NCBI GenBank assembly: GCA_964352985.1
Contig: CAYGUK010000013.1
Coordinates: 1-55,347 of the forward strand
Direction: 5' to 3'
DNA length: 55,347 nt
Origin: CAYGUK01 sp964352985
GTDB lineage: Bacteria > Pseudomonadota > Gammaproteobacteria > JAHCLG01
Position numbers and translations under genes: made by a program. This document shows, piece after piece, positions 7,498 to 16,563 of this stretch. The notes under the pieces were generated by a model, which did no database searches, was not told the DNA's origin, and saw only the letters and a program-made list of their open reading frames with translations. The first letter of the stretch is position 1. Each line of letters starts with the position of its first letter.

Positions 7498-8976
7498 ATG
7501 ACAAAACTCAAACATCTTGTTAAACTCGCGTCATCGATTAGCCAACATGCAGGATGCAAACTATTGACTACTCAAACGTGTAACATTCTAGACAATGCAG
7601 AAATCGGCCACTATCATCGCAAAATTTCGTTAATCGCTTCTCTCGGATTATTTTTAGGTGGCTTCAGTTTTTTTATTATTTCTCTCGTTATTCCACTTAT
7701 TTCTAAACAATGGTCTATTGATCCATCAACAATTGGTTTTGTTGGTGCCGCTGCACCATTAGGGGCGATGTTTGGTGCGGGATTTTGTGGTGGATTAACC
7801 GATAAATATGGCCGTAAAATTATGCTTTCGGTCACCGTATTAGCGTTAACACTTTTTACTTTATTATCAGCCATTGCTTGGAATGCAAGCTCACTTATTA
7901 TATTTCGTTTTTTATTAGGCGTGAGTATTGGTGCGGATTATCCAGTGTCTGCCACTTATTTAGCCGAAACCATGCCAAAAAAAATTCGCGGCCGTAAAAC
8001 TTGCATGGCTATGTTTATTAATTGTATTGGCGCAGTAATTGGCGTATTAATGAGTTATTTTATTTTGCTCCTTTATCCACATATCGAATCTTGGCGCATC
8101 ATGCTTGGTATTGGCGTTATTCCCAGTGTTTTCATTTTATTTTTACGTATCGGTTTGCCAGAAAGTCCACGTTGGTTAATTAGTGAAAATCGTGGCGAAG
8201 AAGCCGCAGAAATTATTTATAAAATGACAGATGAAAAAACAGCGATAACTCACACCCAAAAAAAATCACATTTTACTTTTAGAGATTTATTTTCAAAACG
8301 TTTTATTCGTCAAACAATTTTAACTGCGGGTGCTTGGTTGTTAATGGATATTTCTTATTATGGTGTAGGCATTTTTACACCCACCATCATGTCTTCCATG
8401 CATTTTATGTCACAAGGAAATTTTATTCATCAAACACTCGCACTCGGTCGTAATACTGTTTTTGTGAATATTTTTATTTTAATTGGCGCGTATCTCGCTG
8501 TCGTACTAATTGAACGCATGGGACGAATTAAATTACAAGCGTTAGGATTTATTGTGGTGACATTTAGTTTATTACAATTAGCCGTGAGTCCTTTTTTTCA
8601 CACGCACTCGTGGCAATTGTTTAATATATTTTGTGGCTTTGCTTTATTCAATATTTTTATCAACTTGGGTCCTGGCGCCACCACTTATCTAATCCCCGCT
8701 GAAGTTTATCCCACTGAAATTCGTGCAAGTGGTCACGGTTTTGCAACTTCTTGTGGTAAAATAGGTGCCGTACTAGGCGTCTTTTTTCTACCCATTTTAG
8801 AATTTCATATTGGCAGTCTAGCAACGGTTTTGATTATAGCGCTAACCACATTTTTAGGGTTTATTCTTACCGTCATATTTGGTGTAGAAACAACGGGCGC
8901 TTCAGTCGATGAAGTTGAACAATTATTAGAAACTCAAATGCCTAAGGGAGAGATTAATCTTGAGTACGACACTTGA
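7498..8976 (+). CDS. MFS transporter, sugar-porter-like, heading a phosphonate-oxidation-type operon
   Basis: A 492-residue carrier with about 12 membrane helices. Family marks are GGLTDKYGRK after helix 2, PESPRWL after helix 6, and PTEIRASGHG in the second half, typical of the sugar porter / organic-ion branch of MFS. An extra hydrophilic N-terminus of about 40 residues precedes helix 1. Its 3' end overlaps the next gene by 17 bp, and that gene overlaps the third by 4 bp, so the three are co-translated. The partners suggest the cargo is an aminoalkylphosphonate or similar zwitterion; this is inference, because known uptake systems for these compounds are mostly ABC type. Confidence 0.8.
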   Translation: MTKLKHLVKLASSISQHAGCKLLTTQTCNILDNAEIGHYHRKISLIASLGLFLGGFSFFIISLVIPLISKQWSIDPSTIGFVGAAAPLGAMFGAGFCGGLTDKYGRKIMLSVTVLALTLFTLLSAIAWNASSLIIFRFLLGVSIGADYPVSATYLAETMPKKIRGRKTCMAMFINCIGAVIGVLMSYFILLLYPHIESWRIMLGIGVIPSVFILFLRIGLPESPRWLISENRGEEAAEIIYKMTDEKTAITHTQKKSHFTFRDLFSKRFIRQTILTAGAWLLMDISYYGVGIFTPTIMSSMHFMSQGNFIHQTLALGRNTVFVNIFILIGAYLAVVLIERMGRIKLQALGFIVVTFSLLQLAVSPFFHTHSWQLFNIFCGFALFNIFINLGPGATTYLIPAEVYPTEIRASGHGFATSCGKIGAVLGVFFLPILEFHIGSLATVLIIALTTFLGFILTVIFGVETTGASVDEVEQLLETQMPKGEINLEYDT

Positions 8977-9754
8977 AACCACCTTACCTGCAACTGCGTT
9001 AAAAACTTGGCAAGATAGTGGTTATGTTTTTTTAAAACAATTTTATAATCAAAAAACGCAAGCTGACATTAAAAAGTGGGTTGAAGATTTAACCTCTTGG
9101 CCCGAAACACCTGGCATGTGGATGCGTTATTATGAAACGAATCAAAACCAAAAATTACTTTGTCGTATCGAAAATTTTGTGCCTTATCATCATGCCCTAG
9201 CCGATTTATTGCAGCATGAAAAAATCATGGCTATATTGCATGAGTTACTGGGGGAACCCGCCACTTTATTTAAAGAAAAAATAAATTTTAAACTCCCAGG
9301 CGGTAAAGGGTTTACCCCCCATCAAGATGCGCCTGCCTTTGCAAGCTTTGGGCAAACATTTCATATCACCTTAATGATCCCAATTGAAAAAACCGATGAA
9401 GAAAATGGTTGTTTATATATTGCCGAACATTTAAATAAAGAAATGCTAAAACAAGCTGAAGATGGCACCATTCATCCTGATGTTTATCAAACATTTAATT
9501 GGCAACCACTAGAATGTCAATTAGGTGATATTGTTTTATTTGATTCTTACATGCCTCATTATTCCAAAGATAATTTATCAAGTCGTTCACGTCGCACCAT
9601 TTATGCGACATATAATGCGTTATCTGCGGGTAATAAACGCATAGAATATTACACGGAAAAAAGAAAATGCTTTCCACCAGAATGTGAGCGCGATCCCAAT
9701 ATCGACTATAGCAAAATAAAAAGCGTATTTAATTTAGGTAACCCGATAAAATGA
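8960..9754 (+). CDS. PhyH-family Fe(II)/2-oxoglutarate oxygenase, PhnY/TmpA-like
   Basis: A 264-residue phytanoyl-CoA dioxygenase-family protein. The iron-binding triad is H121-x-D123 (HQDAP) and H200 (PHYSKDN). Arginines at 210-212 suit binding of the 2-oxoglutarate carboxylate. In phosphonate pathways, PhnY or TmpA hydroxylates the carbon next to phosphorus of 2-aminoethylphosphonate or its trimethyl form. The assignment rests on the adjacent PhnZ-like gene. The start is TTG at 8960, inside the transporter gene, with AAGGGAG 9 bp upstream. Confidence 0.75.
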   Translation: MSTTLETTLPATALKTWQDSGYVFLKQFYNQKTQADIKKWVEDLTSWPETPGMWMRYYETNQNQKLLCRIENFVPYHHALADLLQHEKIMAILHELLGEPATLFKEKINFKLPGGKGFTPHQDAPAFASFGQTFHITLMIPIEKTDEENGCLYIAEHLNKEMLKQAEDGTIHPDVYQTFNWQPLECQLGDIVLFDSYMPHYSKDNLSSRSRRTIYATYNALSAGNKRIEYYTEKRKCFPPECERDPNIDYSKIKSVFNLGNPIK

Positions 9755-10302
9755 TGTCCACAGAATTTGATCAATTAATTGACTTAATGACCAATGCCAA
9801 TGACATTGGTTATATTGGTGAAGCGATTTCACAATTACAACATGGCTTACAAGCAGCGCATTTTGCAAAAATCGCCGCTAAAGATAATGAACTCATTATC
9901 GCCTGTTTATTACATGATATTGGTCATCTCTGTGTAGAAAATGTTCCGACGATGGGTGAATTTGGTGTAGCGAATCATGAAAATATTGGCGCAAATTATT
10001 TACTCGATTTAGGTTTTCCCCTAAGAGTAGCGGAATTAGTTCGGGGTCATATCGCGGCAAAACGCTATTTAATTAGCCAGAAAAAAAATTATCTGAATTC
10101 ATTATCACCGGCAAGTTTAGCCACACTTAATTATCAAGGTGGCCCAATGAACCAAGAAGAAATTGAATTATTTAAACGCGATCCTTTGTTTAAAGATAAA
10201 TTATTTTTACGCACCTGTGATGAAAAAGCCAAAGAGCCTGATCTAAACGTCGCACCATTAGATTTTTATATTCCGATAATGTCGCAACTGATCACGAATT
10301 AA
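9751..10302 (+). CDS. HD-domain mixed-valent diiron oxygenase, PhnZ/TmpB-like
   Basis: A 183-residue HD protein close in pattern to PhnZ, which cleaves the C-P bond of a 1-hydroxy-aminoalkylphosphonate to give an amino acid and phosphate. Diiron ligands can be placed at H31, H55-D56, H76, H100 and D157. The substrate-loop pair Y21 and E24 (YIGEAISQLQH) and the later CDEKAKEPD segment are also present. Its ATGA start overlaps the PhnY-like stop codon, and a second ATG follows directly. Whether the substrate is 2-aminoethylphosphonate, its N-methylated form or another compound cannot be read from sequence. Confidence 0.8.
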   Translation: MMSTEFDQLIDLMTNANDIGYIGEAISQLQHGLQAAHFAKIAAKDNELIIACLLHDIGHLCVENVPTMGEFGVANHENIGANYLLDLGFPLRVAELVRGHIAAKRYLISQKKNYLNSLSPASLATLNYQGGPMNQEEIELFKRDPLFKDKLFLRTCDEKAKEPDLNVAPLDFYIPIMSQLITN

Positions 10303-10942
10303 GGGTTAACGGCACTTGCAAATAAGTCGAAAATTCATTTACAAAATCCACACTCACACACGCATGGACTTTACTTTGTTTATCAAGAAAGGTGATCTGA
10401 TCATGAATAGGAAATGGCGGTTGATGCCAAATACCCGCATTAATATGTAAGCCCACACTACCATCACAATAAAATGCGACAAAATCTTCAGGCTTAACTT
10501 CATCACCAGGTAACGCTAATAATAAAACAAACGGTTGATTATCGAGTGCAAAAAATACTTGTCCACCATCGGGATGATAATTCGCTTCACGGGTATAAAT
10601 CGATTGATAATTAATATCACTTTGTTTAAAACGCGGATCATAATACCAACCCGTAATATAGTGACCATCAACCGCATGGTTATGAGCAAAACATTCATTG
10701 CCTTCACGAAAAATTTCAAAATGGCCTTCGGTGACACCACCACCACGCCCTGTGCCTTCATCAATGGGACGAAAACCAGTTTGAGGCCACGTAACAATTT
10801 GTACTTTTGCACTTTTAAAATCAGTGACAAAATAACCGTAGGGTTTAAAATTTTGCGGGTTCACTTTAACTAGAGGCACGGACAAAATAGATAATGATTC
10901 ATCACAAATGGTATTATTTTCACTGCCAATCGCAATTGTCAT
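10292..10942 (-). CDS. Ureidoglycolate lyase-like cupin protein
   Basis: A 216-residue protein resembling the AllA ureidoglycolate lyase fold: an N-terminal YGYF segment, a central beta-barrel and a GLHINAGIWHQPPFP motif, where GxHxxxGxWHxP is typical of the family. Classical AllA releases glyoxylate and urea. No other ureide-pathway gene is present here, so the substrate may differ. Its 3' end overlaps the convergent PhnZ-like gene by 11 bp. Confidence 0.65.
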   Translation of the reverse strand: MTIAIGSENNTICDESLSILSVPLVKVNPQNFKPYGYFVTDFKSAKVQIVTWPQTGFRPIDEGTGRGGGVTEGHFEIFREGNECFAHNHAVDGHYITGWYYDPRFKQSDINYQSIYTREANYHPDGGQVFFALDNQPFVLLLALPGDEVKPEDFVAFYCDGSVGLHINAGIWHQPPFPIHDQITFLDKQSKVHACVSVDFVNEFSTYLQVPLTLNS

Positions 10943-10977
10943 GATTCACTCCCTTGCTAAGATTTGGCGTGATTTTA

Positions 10978-11472
10978 TCACATGACAGGACGATTGATCA
11001 TCATAAAAAGAATGAATAATAAAATAATCACGACGGCAAGAATACATTGTCTAAATCGACGCCAAGCATGATTATACTGATCACAATATAATAAATTTTG
11101 CTTCACTAAATCATGACATTTACCCAAATAAAAACTCATTAATAGTCCGAATAAACAGATAAAACCAAAACCCAGAAATGTCGACATTACCCAAGGTAAA
11201 TGATAGGCATAAGGTTTAACGCTTAACATAGTAAAACCTGACAGTAATTGAAACAGCATTAAAAAAGCGATAACCAGCCAAGTATAAATAATCGCGCGTC
11301 GTTCTGCCTGTAAGATAGTTTTTTTTTCACTTGTTGCATGCGCTCTATAGACTGCAGAATAAACCACAGCCCCACCACCAATAATTAAACTGGCGCTGAG
11401 TATATGAAATATTTTGACCCAAAAAAATAACATGGGATTCTCAAAAATAAGTTTGCTTAGTGACGGCATCAT
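10978..11472 (-). CDS. DUF2269-like four-helix membrane protein
   Basis: A 164-residue integral membrane protein with about four helices (about 15-40, 62-85, 92-115, 138-160). It starts with the pattern KIFHILSASLIIGGG and has a HLPWV segment, both resembling DUF2269 proteins. It is a paralogue of the upstream neighbour, and the two probably form a unit. The open frame starts at 11472 (32-bp overlap). A later ATG at 11433, 5 bp after the neighbour's stop codon, gives an N-terminus more like the paralogue and is a plausible alternative. Function unknown. Confidence 0.6.
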   Translation of the reverse strand: MMPSLSKLIFENPMLFFWVKIFHILSASLIIGGGAVVYSAVYRAHATSEKKTILQAERRAIIYTWLVIAFLMLFQLLSGFTMLSVKPYAYHLPWVMSTFLGFGFICLFGLLMSFYLGKCHDLVKQNLLYCDQYNHAWRRFRQCILAVVIILLFILFMMINRPVM

Positions 11473-11857
11473 GAATAATAAGAAACAATGCTATCACTAA
11501 AATAAGATGATTAATATGATAAACAAATGAATAAAAAATATTTTTTTTATTGACGATTTTTTGACGACACCACATTAAGCCTAAGAATAATATAAAACTT
11601 AACCCTAATAAAAGATAGGCGGCAACAATCCAAGGCGTATGGTAGTTAAATCCTTTCGGATAAACCAAAAGACTCCCCGTCGCTAACAATAAAAAAAATA
11701 AAAGTAATATCAAACTATCAAAACGTTGCTGCCAAGCAATGGCAACTCCTTGATATTTTTTCGATGAAAATAAAACAGCACAATAGGTCACAAAAGTGAT
11801 GCCAAAAAATGCAATGGCTGCAATCACATGAATAAATTTTTCGATATCAGTAAACAT
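11441..11857 (-). CDS. DUF2269-like membrane protein, paralogue of the next gene
   Basis: A 138-residue, four-helix membrane protein beginning MFTDIEKFIHVIAAIAFFG, with YHTPWIV in the same place as YHLPWV in the neighbour. The short loops and helix spacing match. It is the first gene of a two-gene minus-strand unit. A heme- or quinone-linked role would be speculative. Confidence 0.6.
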   Translation of the reverse strand: MFTDIEKFIHVIAAIAFFGITFVTYCAVLFSSKKYQGVAIAWQQRFDSLILLLFFLLLATGSLLVYPKGFNYHTPWIVAAYLLLGLSFILFLGLMWCRQKIVNKKNIFYSFVYHINHLILVIALFLIIHDAVTKQTYF

Positions 11858-11959
11858 GACGCCATGTTAGCTTTTTGTCGGTAAATTGTAAATTACTAAC
11901 TCACTCCGCATAAAGAATTAAAAGGATCCTGGTAACAATAAAAAAATCGCTTTGTTAGA

Positions 11960-14206
11960 TTGGCAAAAACAAAATTGGAAGATAATCAAATGTTGGGAAT
12001 GAATGTCAAACACCAAAGTATTGGCGACTTTAGATTTCGTCTAACTTCAGCAGCTACTAGCGGTGGAAGTATTGTAGATCGGAATAGCGATCTGATTCTT
12101 TTTGATGGAAATAGTGCTCCTGAACGATATCGAAGTTCAACCACGATACCCGGTGATCCACGAGCATCCTATAATCTCATTGGCGCATTTATGAATGGTC
12201 AAGCCCTAGCACAGCAGTCAGATAAATTATATTCAGTCAGCATGGCTCCAGAGTTGCAGCAACTTCATCAATTTCCATTTAGGGTTGACACCATGGTACC
12301 TGCCGGAAGTGATCTTGTTTATCTTCGTCACTCGGGTGAGATTGAAAGAGTGCCAAGTGATAACTTAAGTCAGGATCCCATTCGTTATGATTTACCTTTA
12401 GTCGATGGCGGGATAAGAAACGCTAGAGGTGACTATTTTGGTAGTGCGGGATTTATCTATCACTTAGGTTCTGCGAGAATTGTTGGTGATAACTTTGCGA
12501 AAGCTTTGTTACCAGAAGATTTACCTGTTAATCGTGTTGATGACCTGGCATTTTGTCAGACGAGCACACAAACATTTGTTGGTGTGACTTCATCGAATGA
12601 TAGGGCCGCATTAATTTTTGATGTTAATAATTCTAGTAATCCAGAATTACATGACCATTATCCCTCTGAACAATTCCCAGATAGTATCAATAGCTTTCAT
12701 TTGCCCTCAGGTGATTGTGCCTTTGCTGTGTTTAGCTCACAAACCGTCAGAACTTCTGACGGCAATCCCTTTAGTGGGAGCATGATATTAGATGAATATC
12801 ACAGTGATTTAGATCAAGATAAAGGACAGATAACAGGTTTTCATAAAGTCGGAAAAAGAGAACTTTCTCATTTTTATGATGTTAGCGAAGTATATTTTTA
12901 CGGCAACTATGGCGTTGCACCCAGCCACACTCTGGGTTTTTTTCGCCCTTCTTATGTACCCACCATCAATTTATTCACGTTACCTAGTGACAAATTTCCA
13001 AGTATGTTAGCAGGACAAGTCATCATGGCTTCTCAAGGTACGGTGAATCAACTTCGCGTGGGGCCAAATAGTCAAAATGAATTTCGCGCATTTAATCCTG
13101 TTAATATCGCAAAAACACTTTTATTCGATTGTGGTGAGGGTGTTCGTGTTGCACCGTTTGCTTTTTCATCGGGAGAAAAACTGCAAATTGACGTCGATTA
13201 TATGACCACAACAAGCCAAGAAAGACGATGCCGCACCACCGTTTTTCCCGAAGGAATTAATGGCACATTAGTTACACTAAAGTTAGGACCGCCCACACAA
13301 GGATTACCCGTTCATTTCCAACCGAGATTACTGGATACATCTTCAAGTCATTTATTAGGTGATGATTTAGTACCAGAAATCCCAGCTATAAATGTAACAC
13401 CAACTGCAAGATTACAATTTACTTTATTTGCATCTCCTGGAATATCACTAAGAAGAGGCAGCGCTCGACATGACTCAATCCTTGCTGGTGTGTCTCGACA
13501 AGAATTAACAAATGGATCGCTCAGTCTTATCACTCTACCCGGCGCAAAAGAAGTTGAACTAAACGTGAGTAGTTATATTACCTTTCCTGATGGAACAACG
13601 TTACAAAAAGAAACCCGTACAACTTTTAACGTCAATCAACCTCCAAGGTTTGATAGGAGCACATTCAATACTGATAAAGGCGTCTTTGATGTTGCCGCAA
13701 CTGATCCTGATACAGCAGAAGACGTCACCTTTGAATTAAACTGCGCGTCAAATACAAGTTTCACTCGTCCCGATGGACAAAACCTTACACGTTTTAAACC
13801 GACAACTTTAGGCAATTTATTATTCTTTAACGAGCCCGCCAAATTAACTGGAAGTGGTCCTTGCAATATTTCAGCAAAAGATTTAAATGCAGGTTTTGCT
13901 ATTGCTACATTGGTCTTTGTTAAAGAATCTAAATCCACTAATCCCTTAATTTACGTTGCCATGGGATTGGGTGCATTGTTATTTTTAACTGCGTTATATT
14001 GTTTAAAACGCAAGTGTCAGAGTGCGCAAGAACAACCTACCCGAAGACAACAACCAAGAGCACAACAACCGGCTAATGTTGAAATGGGTTCGAGAGAAGC
14101 ACAGGTTGATAATCCTAGTTTCGGAGATGAAGAAGAAAAAGAAAAAAAACATCCCCAGAAAACAAAAAGAAGTAAACACAAATCCAAAAGACCAGGTCGA
14201 CATTAA
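11960..14206 (+). CDS. Large single-span surface-type protein with beta-repeat ectodomain
   Basis: I do not recognise the family. The 748-residue frame starts at TTG 11960; an ATG at 11990 with GGAAG upstream is the other likely start. An in-frame stop lies at 11939. Residues about 30-480 look like a beta-propeller, 480-660 like Ig/cadherin-type modules with NQPPRFDRS and AATDPDTAEDV segments. One membrane helix follows at about 657-675 (IYVAMGLGALLFLTALYCL). A highly charged tail of about 70 residues ends in Lys/Arg-rich sequence. The layout mimics a eukaryotic type I receptor, yet no signal peptide is visible, so the 5' end may be lost or export unusual. Confidence 0.6.
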   Translation: MAKTKLEDNQMLGMNVKHQSIGDFRFRLTSAATSGGSIVDRNSDLILFDGNSAPERYRSSTTIPGDPRASYNLIGAFMNGQALAQQSDKLYSVSMAPELQQLHQFPFRVDTMVPAGSDLVYLRHSGEIERVPSDNLSQDPIRYDLPLVDGGIRNARGDYFGSAGFIYHLGSARIVGDNFAKALLPEDLPVNRVDDLAFCQTSTQTFVGVTSSNDRAALIFDVNNSSNPELHDHYPSEQFPDSINSFHLPSGDCAFAVFSSQTVRTSDGNPFSGSMILDEYHSDLDQDKGQITGFHKVGKRELSHFYDVSEVYFYGNYGVAPSHTLGFFRPSYVPTINLFTLPSDKFPSMLAGQVIMASQGTVNQLRVGPNSQNEFRAFNPVNIAKTLLFDCGEGVRVAPFAFSSGEKLQIDVDYMTTTSQERRCRTTVFPEGINGTLVTLKLGPPTQGLPVHFQPRLLDTSSSHLLGDDLVPEIPAINVTPTARLQFTLFASPGISLRRGSARHDSILAGVSRQELTNGSLSLITLPGAKEVELNVSSYITFPDGTTLQKETRTTFNVNQPPRFDRSTFNTDKGVFDVAATDPDTAEDVTFELNCASNTSFTRPDGQNLTRFKPTTLGNLLFFNEPAKLTGSGPCNISAKDLNAGFAIATLVFVKESKSTNPLIYVAMGLGALLFLTALYCLKRKCQSAQEQPTRRQQPRAQQPANVEMGSREAQVDNPSFGDEEEKEKKHPQKTKRSKHKSKRPGRH

Positions 14207-14222
14207 ACCCACTTTCACATTT

Positions 14223-14264
14223 GTCATCTTGGCGGTATTTCATTAAAATTCCGCCACAGATGAC
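14223..14264 (+). promoter_or_regulatory. Strong hairpin immediately before ctaA
   Basis: Bases 14223-14235 (GTCATCT, T, GGCGG) pair with 14251-14264 (CCGCC, A, AGATGAC), giving a 13-bp stem with one bulged C and a 15-nt AT-rich loop. The stem ends 3 bp before the ctaA ATG at 14268. No T-run follows, so it could be a non-canonical terminator for the upstream gene or a translational control element. Confidence 0.55.
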
Positions 14265-14267
14265 TAA

Positions 14268-15314
14268 ATGAGCAAGCGAATGGATAAAAATTTAATTTCG
14301 AAATTGGGCTTAATAGCGACTCTTTTCACATTAATTGTCATAGGCTTAGGCGCCTTTACACGATTAGTTGATGCCGGATTAGGTTGCCCTGATTGGCCCT
14401 TGTGTTATGGTCATATTACAGTTCCTTCGACCAATGCCATCGTTCACCAAATCGATGCAAAATATCCCGCAACACCACTTGTAGCCTCTAAGGCATGGGC
14501 TGAAATGACACATCGATATTTTGCAGGCACGCTTGGATTAATAATGTTATTAATTGCGGGACTTGGCATTAAAATTAATTTAAAACAAAAAAACTATGGT
14601 ATTTTATTTTTTTACGGTTTTATTATTTTGTTGCTGTGTTATCAAATTGTGTTAGGCATGCTCACTGTCACTTGGAAATTACTGCCTTTAATTGTGAGTC
14701 AGCATTTATTAGGTGGCATGTTAATTTTATCAAGTATGTGGCTTATACATTTAATTAATCGCACTCGCGTTAAAAAAACTCAACACATTCCAAGGTTTAT
14801 TAAAATATTTGGTCTAATTGCTGTGGGTTTATTATTTTGTCAAATATTACTCGGTGCGTGGACAAGTACTAATTACGCGTCTCTCGTTTGCCCTGATTTT
14901 CCATTTTGTCATGCAAATCATCCCTTTGCTCATTGGTATTTAGCCAAGGCATTTAATTTATTTCATCCCGTCGGGATTAATTATGATGGCGGTATTTTAA
15001 GTGATCCCGTACGAGAAACAATTCAAATGGTTCATCGTAGTGGTGCTTTAATCGTCACATTATTTTTACTTTTTTTAAGTGTGTTGATTCAATTATTAAT
15101 TACGGCTCATCCTCATGTAAAAAAAGCCATGTGGATTGTATTAAGTATTTTAGTCATTCAAGTATCGCTTGGTATTAGCAATGTGATATTTCAATTACCT
15201 ATTGCGGTAGCTGATCTCCATAGCATTTGTGCCGGGCTTTTAATGTTGAGTTTAATCTACCTGAATTATTGCTTTTATCGTGCTCCGGATAAAACCTTAC
15301 AAACACCGAGGTAA
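14268..15314 (+). CDS. ctaA: Heme A synthase (COX15/CtaA)
   Basis: A 348-residue membrane protein of eight helices. It oxidises heme O to heme A for aa3-type cytochrome oxidases. Hallmarks are GAFTRLVDAGLGCPDWPLCYG near the N-terminus (quoted in part), a TH(R)YFAG segment with a heme-ligand histidine, QHLLGGML, a second cysteine pair in VCPDFPFCH, MVHRSGA and ADLHSICAGL. The two halves repeat the four-helix plan. No oxidase or ctaB gene is in the window. A later ATG at 14280 is an alternative start. Strong hairpins flank the gene. Confidence 0.92.
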   Translation: MSKRMDKNLISKLGLIATLFTLIVIGLGAFTRLVDAGLGCPDWPLCYGHITVPSTNAIVHQIDAKYPATPLVASKAWAEMTHRYFAGTLGLIMLLIAGLGIKINLKQKNYGILFFYGFIILLLCYQIVLGMLTVTWKLLPLIVSQHLLGGMLILSSMWLIHLINRTRVKKTQHIPRFIKIFGLIAVGLLFCQILLGAWTSTNYASLVCPDFPFCHANHPFAHWYLAKAFNLFHPVGINYDGGILSDPVRETIQMVHRSGALIVTLFLLFLSVLIQLLITAHPHVKKAMWIVLSILVIQVSLGISNVIFQLPIAVADLHSICAGLLMLSLIYLNYCFYRAPDKTLQTPR

Positions 15315-15330
15315 CATTATCATTATCAGC

Positions 15331-15377
15331 CTGCTATGGTACCTAATTTTGAAAATTAAAATCAGGCACCATGGCAG
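15331..15377 (+). promoter_or_regulatory. 20-bp stem enclosing the start codon of the next gene
   Basis: Bases 15331-15350 can pair with 15358-15377 around a 7-nt loop: 17 Watson-Crick pairs, one G-U and two A-C mismatches. The ATG at 15371-15373 and its AGG ribosome site are inside the right arm. It starts 17 bp after the ctaA stop codon. It may be a ctaA terminator, or a switch that hides the downstream start. Confidence 0.6.
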
Positions 15378-16486
15378 TTTCTGTAGACGAGTTAGTTAAT
15401 AAATTAAATCAAAATAAAAAACTAAAGCAATTAGTTTACAAATGTTATCGCTTGCAACTTGTCATGGCGATGTTGCAAAATATTAAAACCGATCAATACA
15501 CCGATCTCGACTTTCAATATAAACGCATTCAACTTTATTGTTATGAGCAGGGTGATTCACTTGCTGAAATATTAAAGCAATTGTCGGAAGACTCACTAAA
15601 GAGTCTACAAAAAAATCTTAAAAAGCAAAATCCGGAAGCGCTTTATCAAAATAAATTGCAATCATTAAATGATAAAATCACTGCTAAACTCAATGTACTC
15701 AAAAGTGAAAACCAGGCTTTTCAAAAATTTAAACAACAATTTTTTCAAAACGCAGAACTTATACGCGATGATAATTTAATTTATTATTTCTATTTATTAT
15801 TACAACATTTCACGCCGCCAGGTCATGATATGATAAAACTGTCACAAAAAGCGGCTAGCATCATTCTTGGTTTAATCATGATTTATCTTCAAGATGTCAA
15901 AACAACCCTATTCACGATGGGGACTACATTATTATCTTCCCATTTGCAATTCATGCGCTTAGATGAAAAAAATATTGCCGTAAAATTCCCTTGGTTAAAG
16001 CGTGAATTTGTTAGTCTTATCAGTTTATTATTATTTAAAACTTACGAAAGTTTTTCGCAACAAGATTTCGCACCTTTCGCTTATTTTCTATTTGGTCTTG
16101 CAACTGGTTATGGCTTAGAACAGGTAGTAAATAAAATCACGCCGCAAAAAGAAAAAAGCATATGGCAAACGCCTTTTTATTTACTCACTAGACAAATCGG
16201 CGAAGTCATTGCGTACTATAGTCACCAAGCTTACAATGAAGCACAACAATTTATCACATCCACACGTGATTTTATTAAAACCTATTTTTCACCCGCTTTA
16301 ACCACTGTTAACATCGATAGTTTATTCGCTTGTGCAATAGTTATTTTATCAAAACAATTAGCCTTTTCTCTAAAAGTTGATAGTGAAGAATCAATAGCCT
16401 ACTACGGATGCAACATGGAGCTAACAGAAACAATGGCGAATATCACTTGTAGGGAAATTAACAAATTTTTACTACTCAAACAATAA
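15371..16486 (+). CDS. Helical protein of unknown function
   Basis: A 371-residue protein that I cannot assign. The first 150 residues are Gln/Lys/Leu-rich and probably coiled-coil. Hydrophobic stretches at about 160-178 and 232-250 could be weak membrane segments or buried helices. There is no signal peptide. The gene stands between ctaA and the biosynthetic locus. Its start codon lies in a strong predicted hairpin. An effector-type role is possible but has no direct support. Confidence 0.6.
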   Translation: MAVSVDELVNKLNQNKKLKQLVYKCYRLQLVMAMLQNIKTDQYTDLDFQYKRIQLYCYEQGDSLAEILKQLSEDSLKSLQKNLKKQNPEALYQNKLQSLNDKITAKLNVLKSENQAFQKFKQQFFQNAELIRDDNLIYYFYLLLQHFTPPGHDMIKLSQKAASIILGLIMIYLQDVKTTLFTMGTTLLSSHLQFMRLDEKNIAVKFPWLKREFVSLISLLLFKTYESFSQQDFAPFAYFLFGLATGYGLEQVVNKITPQKEKSIWQTPFYLLTRQIGEVIAYYSHQAYNEAQQFITSTRDFIKTYFSPALTTVNIDSLFACAIVILSKQLAFSLKVDSEESIAYYGCNMELTETMANITCREINKFLLLKQ

Positions 16487-16563
16487 AACTTTTAACCTTC
16501 ATCTTTTAAAATCAAGCATTTCATTTTTCTTCTCATTAAGCGCATGAGATATTGTGAACAATC

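Noticed and set aside
10516..10873. Two long overlapping open frames on opposite strands (about 104 and 112 codons) inside the ureidoglycolate-lyase-like gene.
   Set aside because: They are in shadow frames of a recognisable protein, have Ile/Thr- or Val/Leu-rich, unprotein-like composition and no ribosome sites.
14003..14246. Open frames on both strands over the Lys-rich tail of the surface-type protein.
   Set aside because: They arise from A-rich codons of the real tail; runs of K or F and lack of ribosome sites show they are not genes.
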